64,000 nt of DNA, taken from positions 2,356,001-2,420,000 of the forward strand of contig NC_089423.1 in NCBI RefSeq assembly GCF_013426205.1. The letters run 5' to 3'. Of the stretch, positions 12,001-26,182 are shown piece after piece; the first letter of the stretch is position 1; the number at the start of each line of letters is the position of its first letter. Both the position numbers and the translations under genes were made by a program. The notes beneath the pieces were generated by a model that made no database searches, was not told where the DNA came from, and worked only from the letters and a program-made list of their open reading frames with translations. Origin of the DNA: Metarhizium brunneum. Taxonomy: Eukaryota > Ascomycota > Sordariomycetes > Hypocreales > Clavicipitaceae.

Positions 12001-13972
12001 AGGACGAGTCAAGATGAGATTGAACTGAAAGAAAAGCACGTCGAGTTGAAAAAAAAATGCACAAAGATATCTTTCATGAGGCATTTGTAACACAAGAAAC
12101 GACCAATCTGCATTTGTCACGGCGAATTTCAGGGAAGGCAGGTTTTTTTTTACCGAGATCCATGGGCGAATGAGTGGTTTTCTTCGCTGGTATTATATAT
12201 TTGGAGCATTTGCACAAGAGAGACTTGTGTCATGCAAGAAAACAAAAGGACGTCACAGGAGAAAAGCATGTGGCATTGTTTATACGCATTGACTGCCATT
12301 ACTTTCATGGTATAATTGGTGCTTCTTTCCGCCAAGGAGAGGTTGCTTGCAAGGAACTAGGATTACGTGGCACTTGAGAACGCTTTTTGCAGGCCTCCGG
12401 GCAACTTTCGGTTTGGCCATGATTTTATGGAATTGGAGTCGTGGTTTGAACGTGTATAATGGGCAAACTCTGGGTGGTAAAGGGCAGTTATCAGAGTACG
12501 AGCCGAGCAATTTGACTGTGGTTTTCGTGCCACGGCTTGTTCCATTCGTCTCTTCTACATGGTGCTGAGAATACGGCTTATTTTTATGGAAAGGGCGGAG
12601 GACGGAGTTTTGGGCGTTTGGAAGGAGGATAAGGGGGACATTTGGGCTTGCGCCTGGTGTTTTTTGCTCTCCATTCAGGCATCTATCAGAGGATACGGGT
12701 CGGACACGAGTAGCAAGCAATTGTGGATTGCGACGGGCATTGTGTATATTCAAGTTAGGCTTGACGGAATGTATTTGTATTTGCACCCGCAATGGAGAGT
12801 AGTAGATGAGTAGCCGTCTCGAGTGTTGGCGTATACATTGTGACTGAAGAACAAGACTGTCCAGCTACCGTCTGTCATGGGAATATGTTCCCACGTCCGG
12901 CACGAGGAAGCGCAGCCAACGAGACACGCACGCACGAATCTATGCTTTGCGCACCACACATGACCTCTCGTGGCTCGCTGCAAAGAAGCTCGCTTTGGAC
13001 CATGTCACGATGGGGAAACTCTCCCGTCCGTCCCACGTCTCACCAGGAGCACCGAGCAGCTGCTTCCAGCTATCCTGGATTACCCATCCGACTTTAGGTA
13101 GGCATGTATGTACGAGGTACGCATCCAGAGCCCCGAAGGCAAGCATCTACAGCGGGCTACATACAAACCGGGTTATCAGTCGAAAACGAGTTGACGTCTG
13201 GCGGCTCGCATTCCAAAAGTCAAAAGTCCTGCGTCAGCGGCCGCACCGCCGCCCCACGAAACAGTGAAATCCTCCGTTTCACATTCTGTGCGTTTGCCCC
13301 CCCGCGGCGGCCTTCTTCTTCGTGTCTCTGCCGAGTTGCCATGCCCGGACGGACGTGGACTTCGCCGCGTGGTGTTTGAAACTGGAAACAGTCTGGTCCT
13401 AGGCCCCCCCCCCCCTTCCCCATGTGGCGGGCGAATTGTAGGTTTTCCTGCCGCTTTTTGACGTGAGATTCCCCCCCTCCCATGTGTACAAAACGTGGTA
13501 GTATAATAACCTTCTTACTCATACGACCAGAGATACTTTGCACGCCCCCCCATCAGCCCTGTGGCCACGATGTGACCGGGATTCTACGAGTTCTAGACTT
13601 GTCAAGAAATGCCAAAACGTCTGGGGGTTCCCTCGCCGGCGTCTCGGTCATCTGCCGCTCAACCGTCCCCAGTGCTACGCCTGCCTGCCTATAGGGAACG
13701 AGGCAGGGGGAAAGTTAGCTTTTGCGTCAGAAAGCTTAGGGCATCGTGCCATTCGACTACGTACGCGGCATCCACGCAAGTCTACTTTGATGAATCCGGC
13801 CTTGGGCGAACCAAACAGATTGTTCTTCATTATACAACACCGTAACCTACTACCATCTATGTATGTATGTACTACTTGAAAAAGGTTCCCCTTGTAAACT
13901 TGAGTGTGGGGAGGGGGCGGACGCCCCGTTGGTCACGATGGCTAATGATTCGTCATCAATGTTACCATTTCT
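12001..13972. other. Intergenic, convergent 3' flanks
   Basis: This lies between the stop of caf40 and the stop of the minus-strand GST gene, so both neighbours point into it. It holds several poly-C or C/T runs (C-rich near 13405-13420, 13471-13480 and 13545-13550) and TATG/TACG-type simple sequence near 13105 and 13858-13870. No supported gene was found; nearly 2 kb is long for two converging genes. Confidence 0.5.
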
Positions 13973-14708
13973 TCATGGCGACGAATAAACATAGCCGTAT
14001 TGCTTCTTGGCCTCATCAACCAATTGCTTGAGCTGCTTTGCCTGTTCGGCAGCCTCGCCTACTTGGGGCGTGAGGGCTGAGGACGCCGGTGCAGAGGGAA
14101 CCTGGAAGCCCCTCTGTACCGCGGGACGCTCCCAGCAACGTGCCAGCCATGCCTTGATGGACGGGAACTGGTCAATGGAAATGGTTGTGCCTCGGACGGC
14201 GTTGACCCACCCCAAGAGAGCAATGTCGGCGATGCTATACTTGCCCCGTCCCGGACCTACGACGAAGTCCCGGTCCTTGAGGCGAGCGTCGAGGATGCCG
14301 TACAGCCGTTCCGTTTCACCAACATAGCGCTGCATTCCGTAGGCAATCTTCTCCTTGGCGGCTCGTACAAAGTGGTTGGCTTGCCCCTGCATGGGACCCA
14401 GGCCACCGTGCTGCCAGCCTATCCAAGACTCTGCGCGTGTATAGTCATCATCGTCTGGGGCAAACGAGAAGAGTCTCTCCGTATCATATCGGCGAGACAG
14501 GTACGACAAGATTGCATTGCCCTCAAAAACAGCCAAGTCGCCGTGGTCATGGTCGACAATGGCGGGAATGCGACCATTCGGGTTAATGGCCGTGAACCAC
14601 GGCTCCTTTTGAATATTCTGGCCGATGTTGATACCCTGGGATGTATACTGAAGCCCATAGGCCTCCTTCAACTCTTCAAGGAGGATGCTAGCCTTGTATC
14701 CGTTGGGA
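13973..14708 (-). CDS. Glutathione S-transferase (Ure2-like), 5' end unresolved
   Basis: Cytosolic GST-fold protein predicted to conjugate or reduce with glutathione. Reading leftward, the frame shows TPNGYKASILLEEL (N-terminal thioredoxin-like domain), INPNGRIPAIVDH (cis-Pro loop), VFEGNAILSYLSRRY (the E-S/G-N glutathione-binding element) and an alpha-helical C-terminal domain with YSIADIALLGWV. The stop is TGA at 13973-13975. The conserved frame begins after a probable acceptor (GTGTAG, minus strand, about 14709) with a CTGAC branch-point-like sequence about 30 nt earlier. The first exon should supply the first beta strand and the start codon. One candidate, ATG near 14812 with donor GTTGGA and an 86-nt intron, joins in frame but lacks the expected first strand. 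At least 243 residues are visible. The family call is firm; the start is not. Confidence 0.82.
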
Positions 14709-14948
14709 GTGCCTACACGTGGTCGGGGTGGACAAAGTCAGCACTCTGAACATCTCAAATGTGAGGGGTGAAGGCGAAATTCCTATTGCTCCTCCAACTC
14801 TTGGACGCCACCATCCTACATGTCTTATGTGTGTGTGTGAAAGCATCCTAGAGGCTGACGGGGGTTTCCTCCTCCCTGTGCCTCGCCTGCCTCATCTGCA
14901 CTTGCTGTGGGGGACACGGGAATACAAGATAGGAATGGAGAAGTTCGT

Positions 14949-14964
14949 TACGGAGTACTCCGTA
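14949..14964. repeat. 16-bp perfect palindrome of the TACTCCGTA motif
   Basis: TACGGAGTACTCCGTA is its own reverse complement and consists of two facing copies of the recurring 9-mer. It lies about 240 bp upstream of the visible start of the GST frame. Confidence 0.85.
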
Positions 14965-17900
14965 CTAGCTCTACGAAGCGCCAAACTTGAGATCCCACAG
15001 GGAGTGAGTGGCAGCTCATCTCGCTCGTCGTTGAGCGACAGCCGGAAGCGAGACCCCGTCGGCCTGTTTGTTGGCTCTAGTTGCTCTTGCATGCATAGCC
15101 ACGAGGAAGCCAGAGCCAACAGATCCAAGGCGCATGGGACGTAGGAATGGGGGCTGCCAGGCGGTTTCATCGGCCGACTTTCAAGAAGCTAATGGCCACA
15201 GGGTCTCTTTGTCAAAGGGGGAAAGGGGACCCAAGGGGGCAACAGCCGAGCGAAATCGACAAGGCTCGCGATGCATGATGCTGTGGCGAAAGCAGACAGT
15301 CTAAACTCTGATGCCCGTGCCAAACAAGCGAAAAGACGCGAGCGCAGATCCCATTTTGCAGGGTGCGCCATTCACAAGAGCTGCCTCGTGCAATTTGCAC
15401 AGCAATGCCCGCCCTTGAGCTGAAGCAAACGAGGCGAAATGGCGGACATGAAAAGAGAGGGGTGTGTAGGTGGCCCAAGACTATTCCTGTCCATGTCATG
15501 TGCGTGGTGTTGGAGTCGGTGGGCCAGGATGCATGTAAGAGGTGCCATGTTGGGCAAAATGGGCCGCCAGAGAACAGGGTGAAAATAAAAATAACCAACG
15601 CAAGGACAATGCTACAGGAATGACGTACTCCAGGTGAGTAATTCAATGCCCTTGGAGGCAATGAGACCAGTTGGGCGTGCCATATTATTATTATGGGGGG
15701 GCGCTGATGATGCTGCTGGCGGTGCTGGCGGCTGCCACAAAAGTCGTCCGAGTCACTGGCTTGTCGTCGTTCTATTAGTTGGCCTGGTCAGAGCGATATC
15801 CGAATCGAGGCACTCGCAGGACAGCAGGGTTGATGCGTGGGTCGTTGGCCGAAGGATTCGAGCGATCGATAAGTAGACGGTGCTGTGTGCGAGGTGGATT
15901 TGACAGCGATTTTTGGGAATTGGCGGCAGTGGTGGCTGAGACACAAGATAATCGTGAGCGCGATTGAGTGTCCGAGGAGAACAGAACCGCAGCAGCTATA
16001 TATCAAAGCAAGCAATGGCGACGAGAGCAATGTTTGGGCTGCAATCTGCTGCAATTGACGTCTCAGCCGTGAATTGGTTTCTTTTGCAATCGCGTCATGG
16101 GAAGATTCATCAGCAACCGACGGCAGTTGATTTGTCACCAGGCAATGACGCCATTGGCTCCTTCCCTCCCGAGGGCCAATCCTGTTTGCGCTCCGGATCC
16201 GGACATGACGATTGGATGATTTGGATCCCTCTTGTACAGACTCGAGATTGGGCAAAGTTTAATGCCAAAATCACGGCCCTGTGTCCGTTCGAGTCTTCAC
16301 CTCGTCGGTCGCTGCACATGGCTGGTTGGCCTCTACATTGTTGCCATGAACCAACATCGATCGGTATGCAGGGCATAAATTGAGTTGCTGTCCCACGTTG
16401 GTCTCGACTTCGAGAGTCCGCTGCAGGTCTACCGCGGACTTTGCTCCGGTGTCGTGCCCCAAATATCCCGCCATGGCATATCTGCAGTAGTACGGAGTAC
16501 GGACAGCCTGCGACCGGGCCGCACACCAATAGAGTAGGCAGAATCAACAGACAAATGAAAACCCACAAACATAAATCAGGGTCACCTGTGGTTCGCCTGC
16601 GCCATCATGCCGTCTTCTCTTATTTCTCCTGGTCCTTGCGTCTGGGGTCTCCTCTATCCGTTCATGAAAATCGCGTGTAATTTACTCCGTACCGCACATA
16701 TGTATCCATTCGTTTATGAAGATAGCGCGCACTCTGTTTGGTTCCCATCATGTCAAGCCTCCGGCATGCGACCAAATGGGTGGCAGCAACATTTTTCAAA
16801 GCCTTTGCGCCGCGCAATACCCCTGACAACGCTGCAAGATGGCTGCTGTGCACCCTCAATCCAAGCCTAGCGCCGAAAAACGTGGTTCGAGAAGGCTTCT
16901 GTTGCTGCATACGTACATACATGCATACGTACATGCAGCGTCTGACAAGAAACAGGCTTGAGGCGCACGGCAGATTATGTCATGAGTGCCGTCGAGTTTA
17001 CCAGCGCAAGCGAGGACGGGCAAGTCAGTTTGCGTGCCTCTTCCTTCGTGTGAGACCAGTAATACTCCGTACTACCGCAGTCTTGTCACTTGTGCATAGC
17101 CGCTTCGAGCTTTTACCATGTACATACACATCGCATCCATCTGATGCTGGCCGAGATGCTAATGAAACCGGTCGCATCCTCCACGTTGAAACGTGGCCAG
17201 CGTTGCACTGCAGTGTAGTAGGCGGGGGCCAAAACCCATGGATGACATGTCCAATATTGGTCCTTTTGAAGCATAGCATGTCAAACTGGAGAGGCAGGCA
17301 CATCGTCTTCGCACGTTGTCTGAGACATTGTTCTGTCATGGCTTTGTAATGGTCCCTTTCCATCTCCGTCCATGCCTGACAGTACTTTGCAAACAGTCCT
17401 CGTGCACTTGGATAAATTCCGCCGTGAGGAGTGGTCAAACCGAATATTGACTTTCGTTTCGCCAGGTTGAACCTACTCACCGGCGCGAGTGGGATATTAT
17501 GCCCCGACTCCAGAATACAAAAGCATGAGGGAAACTGGGACAAACAAACGTCTGGTAACCACAATTGCCGGCCTTCCGAATGATTCCTGTTCTGTCGTAG
17601 TATATCCTTTTAGTTGGCTCCTTTGCACGGAGGACGCCGTTGTGTAGCTTCAATGCCGATGTTGCCTTGACGGAATGTAGCCCTACCATGCTTCGAGTCC
17701 CTCAAATTGACTTTGTCGGTTGGAAGAGCAAGCGGCACCACCACCATCAGCTGCGCCCAGCCCGCAGGTTACAGCCGGCTCTGGGGAGGCATGGTATTTG
17801 TTGTTGCACCCCAGAGATCTGGGAAACTCTGCCGTAAAGAAAGTTCAAGGAGACAACGAATGTGTAAGACTTGTACAGTATTATGAGAGTATGGTCAGAT

Positions 17901-18399
17901 GCCCCAATTGTGACAAATGCTAAAGTTTCTTTCGTCCGGGTTGTCACTCACAAACTCTTGTCTCGGTGTCGCCTCGTGTGCGCCACTTCTGTTGCTCCAT
18001 TGCCGTCAAATGCTGTGATATGGTTCTGACTCAGCCTGAACCAGCAGAGAATGCTGCTCGGCACGCTTCGGCAGATGCTGTAACAAGCCTTCATCTATTC
18101 TTGCCCATGTCAGTCGTCAGACCAGACGCGGCAGCCACTTGGAAACCATCGGGCATCGGCACCATATGGGGATCTCAGCAGTTTTGTTGTATGATGAGCT
18201 CAGGCTTCCTACCGGCCGACAAGGTTGAATGAAATATTTCGGACTACAGTTTCCAACAACCAGAAATCTGGCCGTGGCAGAGAATGACAATCAGCTTCAA
18301 GGAAACTCGCTTCTGATCTGGCATATCCATTGCTTCATACAGGGACGCTTCTGGCTTCAGAGTCATCGATAACAGGGTAAGTCCCAAGTCCGGATGGTC

Positions 18400-18420
18400 T
18401 ACTCCGTACTCCGTACTCCG
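18400..18420. repeat. TACTCCG tandem repeat, three units
   Basis: Three exact copies of the 7-mer TACTCCG follow head to tail. Two-unit versions occur at 31546-31561, 33538-33553 and 51898-51911, so the dispersed motif also expands locally. Confidence 0.85.
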
Positions 18421-21400
18421 TTGCGATATCCGAGACAACACGAAAGGGGACCATGGGGGGAGGCGTGCAATTAAACCAACTCTACCTCTCATTGTTGATT
18501 GGAGGACGTTGGTGAAGTGGCTGTGGACCTATCCTTGGAGGAGTTGGTCGGCCTTGCAAAGTCAAAGTGCAGGTTCGCCCCGCAACCATGGACAACTATC
18601 CGCAAGAGATTTAGAGAGAGTGTGTGCGAAATAGTTGTAAGCATCACTCGCCCGAACCATAGTACATAGAATTTGCAGCACCAAAGCACAGACGTTAGGA
18701 GCTTTTTGGCCACATAGTCAAATTGAGTCCGAAGGTCATTTGAACAATGCATCAGGTTCTCTCACCGTTTCGATATTTGCACGTCGACTCTCTACGCAGG
18801 GTTCCATGACCGGACTATGGATAGGGAACAGTTATGACAGCGAGGTGTGGACGATGGCCTATCCGCAACAGAGGTGCTGGTCCAATTGAGCGGTTCAGTA
18901 GGCAGGGCTTTCGGTGCAGCAGATCTAGATCAGTAGTGTAGTTCCAGAAACCATCTATCGGTCTGAGGCCTCACAGCCTTGTAGACCCAAGCATGTTGGC
19001 ATTGGGTAGACGGGCTTCAAACAATACTCGCCCCCAGGGCTCCCTTGAGGCAAGGGGATTCGGATCGGGGCTGATATGCATCGCCGTGGCTCTTGAGTGC
19101 ACTACTATTGTGACGCTCTTTGTACTCCGTACACGCAATTGCACATTCCAGTGGCTGCTCTTGACGCCAAATAATCGGGGGGCGGGCCTCTCCCATGGCC
19201 AAACCAGAAGTGAGAGAAAGGTGCTGCCTACATACACGGCGTACGCCACATGTCAACGAGGAGGTGCAGGGATGGCCTCAGAGGCAAGGACCGTGGCCGC
19301 TTCCAATGGGCACGTGTGGAATCAATCAGAGGACCGGTGCTGTGAAGAAGCGTGACAACGGACGATAACCGGTAGAGGCGGAACAAAAGGACCAGGCTAG
19401 GGGCAACGAGCCGCCTTCGCAAGTTCGCGCCCAACTCAACTCCAAGTCGTCGCGGGATCGGTACTCCGTACAATATAGCACCGCTTGGGCCATTGAAGAG
19501 CGAGAGTTGATTGCGCGCGCCGCGTGAGCTAACCCGTGTACGGAGTAGTACTACGTACTCGGGAACTTTCCTCCACGACAACCTACCAGGGTGCCAGGGT
19601 CGCCTCGATTTCCCCAATATGGCGAGTTTCTCCATGCCCCCCGCCCCAGCTTGTGCTTTGATGCCACGAGGAACCAGGAGGGTCCCTCGCCTCCACTGAG
19701 CGCCTGATGGTACCACAACAGGCAATGAGATAATCAAGCCACTGGCAAGACGTATGTATGTACACTTCGTTGAAAAGGTTTGTGGTGGACCAAAGTCGGA
19801 GCCGTCAACCTTGTGAACCTCTGAAGTGTAAGATGCAAGCTCTCGACGGATTTGATCATCGATGGCGGCAGATATCTCCAATCCTCATATCCGACTTCAC
19901 AAATCTGATGCCTTTCCATGCTGCCACTGCCGTCAAAAGCTGATGTAGCCGTGTGACCCGTGTCATCGCAATGTGCATCATCCCGAAAAGCCAAGGTATG
20001 CTGAGTGCTCCGATGGCTGCAATGTGATGGCATTGTACGGAGTAGTAGTAACCACTTGGGCGACAAGCATGGCCGGTTGATCAACTGATCGGTTGCTCCA
20101 GGGCACAGAAACACAGACAGAGAGAGCCCCACCGGCTAGCCCAGCATTCGGCCTGGGCAAGAAGATCGTTTCTGCGGTTGTGTTGTGGTGAATCAGACGC
20201 CGTTGCATATTGGAGAGACAGGCCAGTTACAACAGGTGCCACGCCTCCCTTAAACTGCATGGCTTCGGCAGCGCGTCGGCGAGACTTGTGAACATTCGAA
20301 GCCAGCCGCAGCCACACACGCAGTTGCTCAAGCCAGCGTCCACAATCAATGTCCCCCTCCCGCCTTGTGGCTCCGCTTGTTCAGAAGGTGTTCCGCCAGT
20401 TCACCAGCGAAGAGCAACGACACTCACCCAGAAGTGGCGGGGACTGGGCCAAGGCGGCTCTGACACAACCTGCAATGGCACAAGGTACCATAACCATACT
20501 CTGTGCCTGGGCGTGGCGTGAGGGTGTCCGATATCAGTCTCGTTTTCTCTCTTTCGCTTGATTTGTAATATGCATATTTGAAATCTTTGCCTGTACGGGT
20601 TTCTTTGCCTGTCTCTCTTTCGTCTTGGCTATTGCACTGTTGCGGCACTGTTGTCCGGCCGCGTCCTCGACACATAGCATTTGTACATCAGACGTGTCTC
20701 TATCTTTGAGGTTGATCGCAGGGGTGTGTATTGCTTGAGCGCAGATAGTTAGTCCACCAATCCAGTCGCGGGCCACAGAGCTTAAATTTCATCCCACACT
20801 ACCCCAAAAGTCCAAGGCTTTGACCTCCACACCCCTGTCAAGATGTCCGTTTTTGTAGAGGCGTAAGGCGTCGAAGAGTGAATGCATCGGATTATTTCTT
20901 CTCTCATCTCGAGGGCTTATCAGAGGAAGTGCCGAAACAACAACCGGCGCCGTGCTGCCTCGGGACGCCGGTGTGTATGTATTTCAAAATAGACCAGGAA
21001 CGACAGACGCTAGTAGTCATGTCCGCAGTTCAAGAGCAACTGCAGCATCATGTCAGTGCAAGTTCAATATCAACTTTAGCTGATACAACTATTGGTGTTA
21101 TTGGCTCCCGGTCCATAGTACGACTTTGTGGCCGAACATCTTGCCTGTTGGCGCCATACTCAGTTTGGAATATCCTTCATACTAGATATTGCGATTATCT
21201 CGTTTGGAGCAATCTGTCAAGCCGAGTGCCCACCCGTGCCACTTGACAACATGGTTTGCCAGCACGCACGATGCAACCCAACAGGGCTCAGACTCATCAC
21301 GAATGTATGGAGCAATAGGGGACCGGTTTGGCCTGCTGTTTGCGCCAATAGCTGACAGGGCAATTGGAGAGACAGGCAGTCCGACGCAGCCAATCAGCGG

Positions 21401-23489
21401 CCTATGTGACAGCTAGCTCCCGGCCCGAGACCCCCATGACCGCGGGAGCAACCATGGACCCCCAGTGGGTACTAGTTCATCTCTCTCTTCTTGTCCACGC
21501 CTAAGGCTCCACACTTCCTGAGGGATGGGGGATGGAGGGTGTGCCCAAAGCAGCGGCGAGCCAGGAGCCACGCACAACTCCCACTCAGCCCTATCGATAG
21601 AGCTACCTGCCACTGGCCTGTGCAGGGTAAACCCATCATCCATGGGCGCAAAAAGGCTGGCGATGGGCTGACAGCGCTGCCGCAACGGTCACGGCCGTCC
21701 AGTACACGGTTCCCGTACTGTAGATGGCCACCTTGTCCCGTCCCCGGTCAGTGTCTTAACCTAACCATCGGTTCGGTGAAGCCGAGTCGCCTGCAGGAGA
21801 GTGTCGTAGGACAACAGCAATGCCAGCCTATCATTGTGATCGCAGACGACGTGGTGATGGCTTCTGTGCATGTTGTTCAGGGACGTCGGAGGCTCCGCTC
21901 TTTTGCGCCTGTATTGACGCCGGCATGCTCGTACGTACTGCAGATGGCTAGAATCCACGTGTTGATTCTGCCCGTGGTACTGGTGGAAGGATCGCTTCCT
22001 CCCTTAACATGATTGTGCTGGCTCAGCAGTGCGCCTGTGCCGAAGTACTGCAGGCTGTTTGGGGGCCTGCGGCAGCCCTACGACGCTTCAAGTGCCGACA
22101 ACTAACCTCTGCTGGGTGTGGTGTTCGCCTTGGAGCAAGTTTAGAACAAGGAAACAAGAGGGGTTTGGGGAAACACGTACGTACTTCTCATTTACTACAG
22201 TGCTGGAGGCGGAACCCACTATGTTTTGCTGAACAACTGCATAATTGCAAGACATGAGTACCGCAGCATCCAAACCGCTGGATCATGGGCGGCCCAAGGT
22301 TCGCGCTGTGAGAGTTTAGCGTTATAACAGTCGTCCGCATGGAGATATCGACGTCTGCCCTTCATCAGTACACTCGGTGGGTGGTAGGAGGCTCGGGCAG
22401 GAGATCTAGAGGCCGACCCCTTTTTGGAACCCGAAGAGAGGGCAAGTTGCAATGCAAGGAAGCGGCATTTGATTCCGGTGGCCAAGCCAGGGGGGGTGAG
22501 GGTGTCAGGTACCGCTATACCTAGCACGTGACTGGCATGGGTCAATTTAGCCCACATGATGCTTCGGTGCATTTACCTTCACGGTTTTCTGTTTTGAGAT
22601 CTGAACAAGCCAGAGCCCCAACGTCCCGATAACCCCGGTCCATCGTCTCTGGCCCCCAAGCCTTGCTTCGTCCAATTCCACTCGGGCGCGATTTGGCGCC
22701 ATCCACCTCCCTAGAGTCTCTGGGGACGGGTACTGCGTCCTCGAATGAGAGGGCTGCCTCGGTCCCTAGGTTTAGGCCACCAAGCACTGTTTTGTCTCGA
22801 GGCTTGTGAGTCACTGGTGTCCTCAACCATCCGTGTTAAGCCTGGAATTGATATTACTTTGATTGGGAAGCTTGAGGTCAGGAGCAATGTTGAGGTATCG
22901 CTCCAGGGCTTGAATCTAATCTACTTGTGGCACGGAGGCGCAGGATACGAGCGTGCGTTACTCAAGAAAGCGAAAGAGGAATAACGATAGAAGGTAGGCA
23001 TGTGAACGAGCCATATCTCAAAGTTTTCTGATTGACCATGCAGTTGCACCCACCGTTGAGCCGTGGAGTGGGTTCCGGTGAGCGTTGTGGTCGGCCATGT
23101 TAGCCCCAGTGCTAAATCTCAACAGATCTGCAACCGCCCTTCTGGCCGCTCATTATTCTGTGGCCGTCACAATTGGTTTGGTTCACGATGCCAGACAACG
23201 GCCCAGCCACCTCGTCCAGCAATGCTTGAATTGTCTCCGAAGGTCGGCCAAAGTGTCCGACTCCTTACCTACAACGAACCAAGACTGTATCTGTCACAGC
23301 ATCTTGCCATGCCGAATCTATGACAAATACCAACTACGACTGGGAAACGGAACAGACTTAGAAAATGCCTACACAGGGATGTTGAACCAAAGCAATTCTC
23401 AAAACACTCGTCTTGCTCTCTTTAGCGAGAACTATCCCCAAGCCACGGAGATACTACATCGCAATAATACGCTAGTACCACCTTATCTA

Positions 23490-23524
23490 TACGTACTTAC
23501 TTACCTAGGTAGGTAGGTAAGCTA
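23490..23524. repeat. TACTTAC/CTAGG/GTAGG simple inverted sequence
   Basis: CTTACTTACCTAGG is followed directly by TAGGTAGGTAAG, forming an imperfect hairpin around CCTAGG. A related TAGGTAGGTACC patch is at about 31810-31825 and ACCTAGGT at about 43361. Confidence 0.6.
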
Positions 23525-26154
23525 TGCGCCACCGAGCGAAAACCCTCGCGACGGGACCGATTAAAATAATTGGACTTGCTTTGGCGAAACGCAAGAGGCA
23601 ATACGCTCCAAATACGTCATGCTATCAAACATGAACAGACCTACTAGTAAACACACTTCAGACTCAGTTCCGTAAACCTTGTTCTCCAACAGCGACAGGG
23701 GAAGCTCTGCAGGGGAGAATGATGGCACTAGCTCCCTTTGGGCTACACTGACTGCTACTACTCCCATTCACAACCAATTGACATTTCATGCCGGCCAGCA
23801 TGACTAATAGTATGCTGACGTGACGATTCCCCCCCAGTGACATGTAGCGACAGCCGGGCCTTGGGGTTCACCAAGCTGATGATCCTCACGGAGCCGCGGG
23901 CCCGTAGCCTCGTTCCTACTGCTAGCCTATGCATGATCGCACAACTCTGCCCAATTGGGAATGGTGATTTGGAGCAAGACAAGCCCCATCAATTGAGTCG
24001 TGAAAGAGCCTCGCCCCAGCTACACCTGACTAATCTGTTTGTGCTTCTCATTCGGTAGAGCTCGCCCTCGATTGTTGTATTTCTCAGGGTTCAGGCCGCC
24101 CAGCAGCACCATGAATTGCCCGGCAGACTCACCAGGCTTGCTGGCTGTCCCAGGGAGGCAATCAGCGCTGGCGATCATTTGGGCCTGTCGTCTGTACGGG
24201 ATTCATGATCATTGGAAGACCCATATTTCGCGCTTGGAGACGCTTGTACATAGGTACATGCATTGGGAGGCCATATCATCCACGGGGACACAGGGAGAAC
24301 GCACCGTGGTTCCGCGGGATTCGCATTTGTAAAACAGCCCGAAATGAGGTAGGATTCTTGCACCGATTCAGCTCATAATACAGGTCCAACGAATGGCATT
24401 GCAATTGAAGCGAGCGGTAGGTGGATCATACGGTATAATGTAGGTGCTAATCTACATGAGTATTTGCCTGATGCAAAGATGGAATTTTCTTGATGCCGCC
24501 TTTGTAGGCTGGGTTGATATCAGCCATCGTAGGGCTGGAACTCACCGGAGGTCAGATGCTTGATAGTACTAGTACTACTCGACCACGGTCAAGTAGGAGC
24601 CAGGATTTGATTGGCCGTACCCAGAAAATGATGATGTGCATCTCGGTCTGCAAGGGCAGACGGTTCCATGGGTGATTTTTTGTTCCGTCCGTTGCTACCG
24701 CTCTGCTGAACGTGGACAGCTAATTGAGTGCAGTTGTACCTGGGTAATTTATAACGGAGCCCTCATGAACGCTCGCCACGGCACTATAAATGATCGCAGT
24801 GGTGAAATCCACAGAAGGGTGCCTGCCGTTGAGTCCCAGAGGTGACGGGTTGTGCCTCCATGGATTAAGCCGTGGTACGCGAGCAGGTTGGCGCGACTCC
24901 GCCACAAATACGGGTCGACAAGGCATATATTGTGATGCTATTTGGAAATTAAGCGCGCCAACTGGCCAGGACAAATGTTTCTATTCTCTGTCAAAGAGGG
25001 CAGTGCGGCGCTTAATAGCGTGTGCTTCCTGAAATGGGCATGCAGATGTGGCAGTGAAGGGCGAGTGCTGGTTCAGTTCAAGTGTCAAGGTGAGTGTGGA
25101 GGGGGCGCAGTCAAGGAAGACGGGAAGAGGGACATTGCTCCTATCAACGGCAGGGCTGAAGATCAAGACCGGGGTCGCACGAAATCGCTAAATGCGGAAG
25201 AGCCCACAATCTGAGAGCGAGGGCAGCTTGAGGGACTGGCCCGACAGCAACCAAGTTTACGAGCTCCCGCGTCTGGGCGCTTGGTAGATCCAATGGGGAA
25301 CGACAGAGACTTGACGTGCCAATGACGGGTCCCCTTGTCTTGTTAATCCCGGCCCCAGACCCAGACAAGCCGCAGTGGCAGCAAGCTGATTGACCAATGA
25401 AAATGCAGTCAGCGGCTTGGTAAGTGTCCGGCGCCAAAAATAGGTACATGACAAAGCACGTGCAGGACAGTGGCATGCATGCTTTGGGCCAGGCAAAATT
25501 GGTGGCACTTTACTCCGTAGGCAGGAGCGACCAACTTGGGGGAGGAGGGGGGCTTGCTGCAGCGCCTGCCTGCCTAGCCTAGCTTCGCTGTGCTGGCGGC
25601 GTGCAGTGGCAGTCTTGGGGTACGGAGTACGTAGCTGGCTCGGGTGCGCACTTGTACGCACGTGTGTGCCCCCGTACAATTGTGTGCACAAGTACTGTGC
25701 TGGTTTGGGCATAGCTTGTGTCCTTGCTCCGGATCTTGTTGCCAGTGGCTGCTCGCTTTGCAAAGTTCCCTGATTGCTTTCTGGTCGTCTCAAGTCACAA
25801 TGTTCACACCCGCACATCCACAACCGCCACGACACAGACCAGGCACTGCAATGCCGCCTGCGAAACTCCGGGTGCGGATTGCATGTGCATACGCGTGCTG
25901 GTTATACGCACATGTACTCCCTACTCCCTACAATTGCACGCAAGCCGTCACTCTTCCGCCCTGGCTTCAACTCAGTTTACAGGCGAGCAGCCCGTCCACT
26001 ATGAACGAGGTGGGCTGGAGGGGGCGTGCGCCGTCAACCGAGAAACGAAACCGAAGAAACCAGTTGACGCCCTGAGCATTTCCTTGGCTCGCCATCACAA
26101 GCTCTGCAGGCTGTCCACTCGTCCCGCTCGCCGCCGTCTGGCAGGAGCCCCCCT

Positions 26155-26182
26155 CGCTATCGCCATCGCCATCGCCATCGCA
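26155..26182. repeat. CGCCAT hexamer tandem repeat
   Basis: About four to five units of CGCCAT (the first is CGCTAT) stand in tandem. No gene spans them. Confidence 0.75.

Noticed and set aside
16738..17349. 203-codon plus-strand ORF in the 13-kb gene-free tract
   Set aside because: It overlaps a 179-codon ORF on the other strand, is Cys/Arg/His-rich without any motif, and crosses TACTCCGTA and CATGTATG repeats.
19228..19881. 217-codon minus-strand ORF
   Set aside because: It has no domain, is full of Arg/Leu/Ser, contains two TACTCCGTA copies, and has competing ORFs in other frames.
25640..25700. Apparent palindrome around CACTTGTACGCACGTGTGTG and TTGTGTGCACAAGTAC
   Set aside because: The arms share only short blocks; it is mainly GTAC/GTGT simple sequence.
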